NCBI GenBank assembly: GCA_944474755.1
Contig: OX104112.1
Span: forward strand, 18,998,273-19,062,272
Reading direction: 5' to 3'
DNA from: Limnoperna fortunei
Lineage: Eukaryota > Mollusca > Bivalvia > Mytilida > Modiolidae
DNA: 64,000 nt
A program made the position numbers and the translations under genes. The notes under the pieces are model-generated. The model was not told the origin of the DNA and did not search any database. It saw only the letters and a list, made by a program, of their open reading frames with translations. This document shows positions 60,425-64,000 of this stretch, piece after piece (within the stretch, counting starts at the first letter, position 1; each line of letters starts with the position of its first letter).

Positions 60425-63400
60425 TCACGATTACATTGTTCAAACTTCAAGGGTTGTTCTAAGTTCTTTAGGGTAGTGCACTGATTTAAATTCACATTAA
60501 ATTCACATTTAAATCCAGCAAAATTGGAATAATTTCACTGAAAATGGCTTAAAATTATTTTTTGATATATAATACAGTTGATATTTGAACCAAGAAATAA
60601 TAACCAGGTTAGATAGCATAGAGATCATTTAAAAAAGGGAAGGAACTCTGAATAAATTTTGGCGGGAAAATTCAAATTATTTATTTTAATCTAAGAGACA
60701 CAGAAGGTAAAACACGAGGATTTCTCAATAAAAAGTTGTACAAGAGGTGTGTATCAATATTAAAAAAAAGATTTATAATGCCAATCAGTCCATCATCTGA
60801 AATAAATGAACATCAAATTTCCCATACAAATCAATGTAAATGCACCTTAAAAGTAAATGAGGCTGGTTTATTACAATTTGTTTTTCTTCAGTTGATTTTT
60901 TTTCCAATTATTTATGAATATATTATTCAGAAAAAAAGAACAAAATGAGAAATTAACGACCCTTATGGATCACTTTTTTCAAATTGCATGATTCTTACAA
61001 AGACTGGTACTTAACACAAGATGTACAAATGAAAACGATCAATCATCTAGCACAGTACATTCTGAATGTCAACCTTATTTACAGAAAAACGTAGTTTCCG
61101 GTTCGTTAACCATATCATGTTATAGTGCACTGCTACTCTGATATTTCTGTATTTTCACGTTTAGAATCTACCTGTCATTTGTCTGTGTGTATTAACCAAG
61201 GTCCAACCCAATATACCTCCGGTAAATATAAACGACAACAGACATAAAAACTCGACATATTTTTTCTGTTAAAGATGTAAAACCGCAAAAATTAAAATCA
61301 GCAAAAAAATTTCAGAATTTCAATCCCAATCCGCAAAAATTACCGGTTATACGATATTTAAATTATATGGGTTCACAATATACGAACTAATATTCTGATG
61401 TTTAAGAGGTAACCCAAATATTATTTCCATCTTCAAAATAATTATTAATGCATTTTCGCATTTTCAATGTTCAAAGTTGTGAAACCATTTACATCAACAC
61501 TCGGCATTTTATGTCTTTCCTCTAGCAATATGGAGCAGATGTCGTCTAGTAATTGAAGAACATATAAATAAAATCCAGAAATAAGTTTCTGTTATGAAAG
61601 ACAAAGTGTATTATGCCACTTATGACGTTCATATCACGACTCGTCTTCAGCTACAAAGAGGCACACAGTCCCATATTGGCATCGTTTTGATCTTGCAGTA
61701 CATAATTTAAACGAATCTTTCAAAAATTAGAAATTTGCTAACTTCTGTCAGAATTATAAATATTACACTCGAGGTGTTTGCGTCATAACCAATCATAAGG
61801 ACCACTCGTTTGCCGATGTGCATGATGTAGCAGAAAAAACAAAAACTAATATTTAAAGTTCTTTGGTTACATTGGAATCAAAACTATGACTTTCACACTT
61901 ATTGACAATTTAACATGCGGTTTTACAAAAACATTTATTTTCAGAATACATCAGTACTAAGCGACCATACTGTATTAAGCGACACTGGGAAATCTGTACA
62001 CTATGAACAGCACATGTCAACACCTTGTTTTAGCGACCACCTATGAATAAGACCAAGCATAAAACATTTACCATGTTTACACATGTGCTTAAGTGATCTG
62101 TTAACGTGCAATCACACCGAGCACAGAACACTGTCTAGGGCACATGGAGATTAAATTGTCCATTTATTGTCTAGCTAAATTCTCTATAAACGCTTTAAAA
62201 GAGCAAATAGAATCAAAAATGAAAATTTAATTGGCAGGTGTACCTTTTTTGTTTATTATTTCTATAATTTTTTATTTCATTTGTTGACCCTCCAATCTTC
62301 AAAAACATAAACAATCAAACAGCAAACAAACGAAAAGAACACAAAAACAGCAGCAAATTAAAAAAAACAAAAAAAACAAAACAAAAACAAAAACAAAAAC
62401 CAAAAACATAAAAATAATTTTAAAAAACAGTGAAAACCCGTCTATCCTGGGTTAGTAGTGTTCCTTAAAATTACATTAAATGGCATTTAATTCACATGTC
62501 CCTTAACTTAAGCGGCAATAGAAAATTCGGCACCATTGTTTTATTTTCTTGTTTATTTTGTAAACAAAAACAGTTTGTAGAGTTTGCACATGAAGTACAT
62601 TGTAAATGAGTAAGACAAGGAAACTGTTATTATTTTTTCATTAAATACACATAGAGCTGATTTTTGTTCTGTGTGATATACCTACCAGACAACAAGATGG
62701 CATTTGTGTCATTTCAATATAAATGTGAGCCTTCAAATTGTTTGCTACAGTTAGGACAACTCACGGAGAAACGATATATATGTATAATACAGTTGAACGG
62801 CAAACCAATTAATGGCGTCTAAGGTCAAGACATTGGTCACGTGACTTTTGTCAACAAATCGGCGATTTTTTGTAAACATGCACACTTCGTGGTTTTTTGC
62901 TTCGTTGCTTCTTGTTTCAAATCGTACACAAATAAAACTTAATGTTTTGAAATCTTGAATAAATAAGCTTATTTTTCCACAATATTTCTTTGTGAAAAAT
63001 ATTACCGAAATATTTTTAAATGACGATTGAAGTTGAGAATATTTTTCTGGAACCTTGCGAGAGTCGAGGAAAAATAAAAAATAATAATATAAATCGGAAT
63101 GGTAACCAATACAGGGGTATAAAATCTGATGAACTATATAATTTGTGTTCCAATTTTATCAACTGTTGATCGTTAAAGCCCCGGACACGAAATTGTGTCA
63201 GCTTATTCGTGACGAAAACTGTGATAAATGGGAGATAACTCTTTACGAACATTATGAACATAATTTAACTTTGTTTATGAAGTCTTTGGAAATTTATATT
63301 TTAGAAAATTTTAGTTATTATTCTACATTTTTAAATATTTGTAACAAGAAAAAATGTTATGGGATGTTAGAATATTTCAAGTTGCTTTTGTAGTCACTGA

Positions 63401-64000
63401 AGAATTACTTTCTACACAACAGAGTGTATATGTTTTATGTGTATAACTTACAGATATATTAACAAAGGTATCATCAAAGGGTCCCAGAATGATTTGCATG
63501 TATACATACTAATAAAAGCAATTGAACCATTAAAAACACAGACACACTTAAAGAATACCATTACAATAAAATACATAATAAACTAAAATGGCTTCATATA
63601 ATAATTATACTAATCAAAATAATAAAAACAATAATAATGTGAATTAAAAATTATCAAATGTTTTAAAATATTTTTAGGTAGAAAGAATGTAACTAGTTGA
63701 TTAATATGTTCCTGCTTTCTGCAAATTAAATAAAATTGTCTTTCATTCCCTATAAAATAGTACAGTTCGAGACAGAAAAAATGCAAAGATGTCTGAAAAA
63801 CAATAAATTAAGCTATTTCACACAAAAAATCCAACTCATCAAGATTCAACAATTTTCTAAATATTAATTATGTTAAAATTATCTTTAAACTGTATAACTG
63901 TTACCTATAAACCTTTTCTAATTAATTATTATTAATATTGAAATTATCTTTAAACTTCTATACACATAGAAAAAAATCTGAATTATAAAAATGTAAATAT
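60425..64000. other. gene-free with scattered repeat fragments
   Basis: No supportable gene. Fragments seen: CGCAAAAATTA phrases at 61270-61345; TTAAGCGAC/TTTAGCGACCACCT phrases at 61930-62060 (related to 41524-41725); an A/C-rich simple repeat at 62345-62412; a perfect palindromic GTCACGTGAC at 62835-62844; and GGGAGATAACTC at 63230, a motif common in molluscan repeats. The 82-codon frame at 63145-63393 overlaps the last and is not called. Confidence 0.5.

Noticed and set aside
63145..63393. 82-codon plus-strand frame at the right edge
   Set aside because: Includes the common GGGAGATAACTC repeat motif and turns into AT-rich low-complexity text; no splice sites support it.

Overview
This is AT-rich eukaryotic DNA with few genes and many decayed repeats. 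It most likely comes from a bivalve mollusc. The reasons are a tRNA-headed SINE with an ACTCCGGCTTCCTCCC core, the GGGCAATAACTCC and GGGAGATAACTC repeat motifs, many AGGTCAAGGTCA-type repeats, a RING-less B-box (TRIM-like) gene, and lineage-expanded secreted LRR genes. The species cannot be named from the sequence alone. All clear protein-coding genes lie on the minus strand.

Layout. 1-2.9 kb is gene-free repeat DNA with a nearly perfect 175 bp duplication and a TTAA-flanked MITE. 4.96-13.8 kb probably holds parts of one TRIM-like gene: a double B-box/coiled-coil exon at 13032-13825 ends in a consensus splice donor whose phase matches a 156 bp coiled-coil exon at 4963-5118. Between them lie decayed tandem repeats and the end of a probable hAT-type element. 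14.6-18.3 kb is a dead non-LTR retrotransposon (ORF1 tail, endonuclease, reverse transcriptase, RNase H). 18.3-25.8 kb is gene-free.

25.8-53.9 kb is the most informative part: a large segment present three times in the same orientation (unit A ~25.8-33.9, unit B ~38.7-43.15, unit C ~46.6-53.9 kb). A and C each carry one intact, intronless 378-residue secreted LRR protein gene. The two proteins are about 81% identical without gaps, and the genes share a promoter with a perfect 27 bp element. Unit B stops before the gene and has lost both gene and promoter. SINEs have inserted in and between the units, including one SINE nested inside an older one in the opposite direction.

54-60.4 kb carries a second TTAA-flanked MITE, a ~52 bp minisatellite and an uncharacterised gene in several exons. 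That gene has a CCHH-like zinc-finger motif and a C-terminal module seen in unnamed invertebrate proteins. Its last exon has frame breaks, some at homopolymers. A pair of ~190 bp inverted repeats brackets its probable most 5' visible exon. 60.4-64 kb shows no gene.

No operon, CRISPR array, convincing tRNA/rRNA gene or virus was seen. The two LRR genes are tandem paralogues and probably share regulation; the other genes have no evident link to them.
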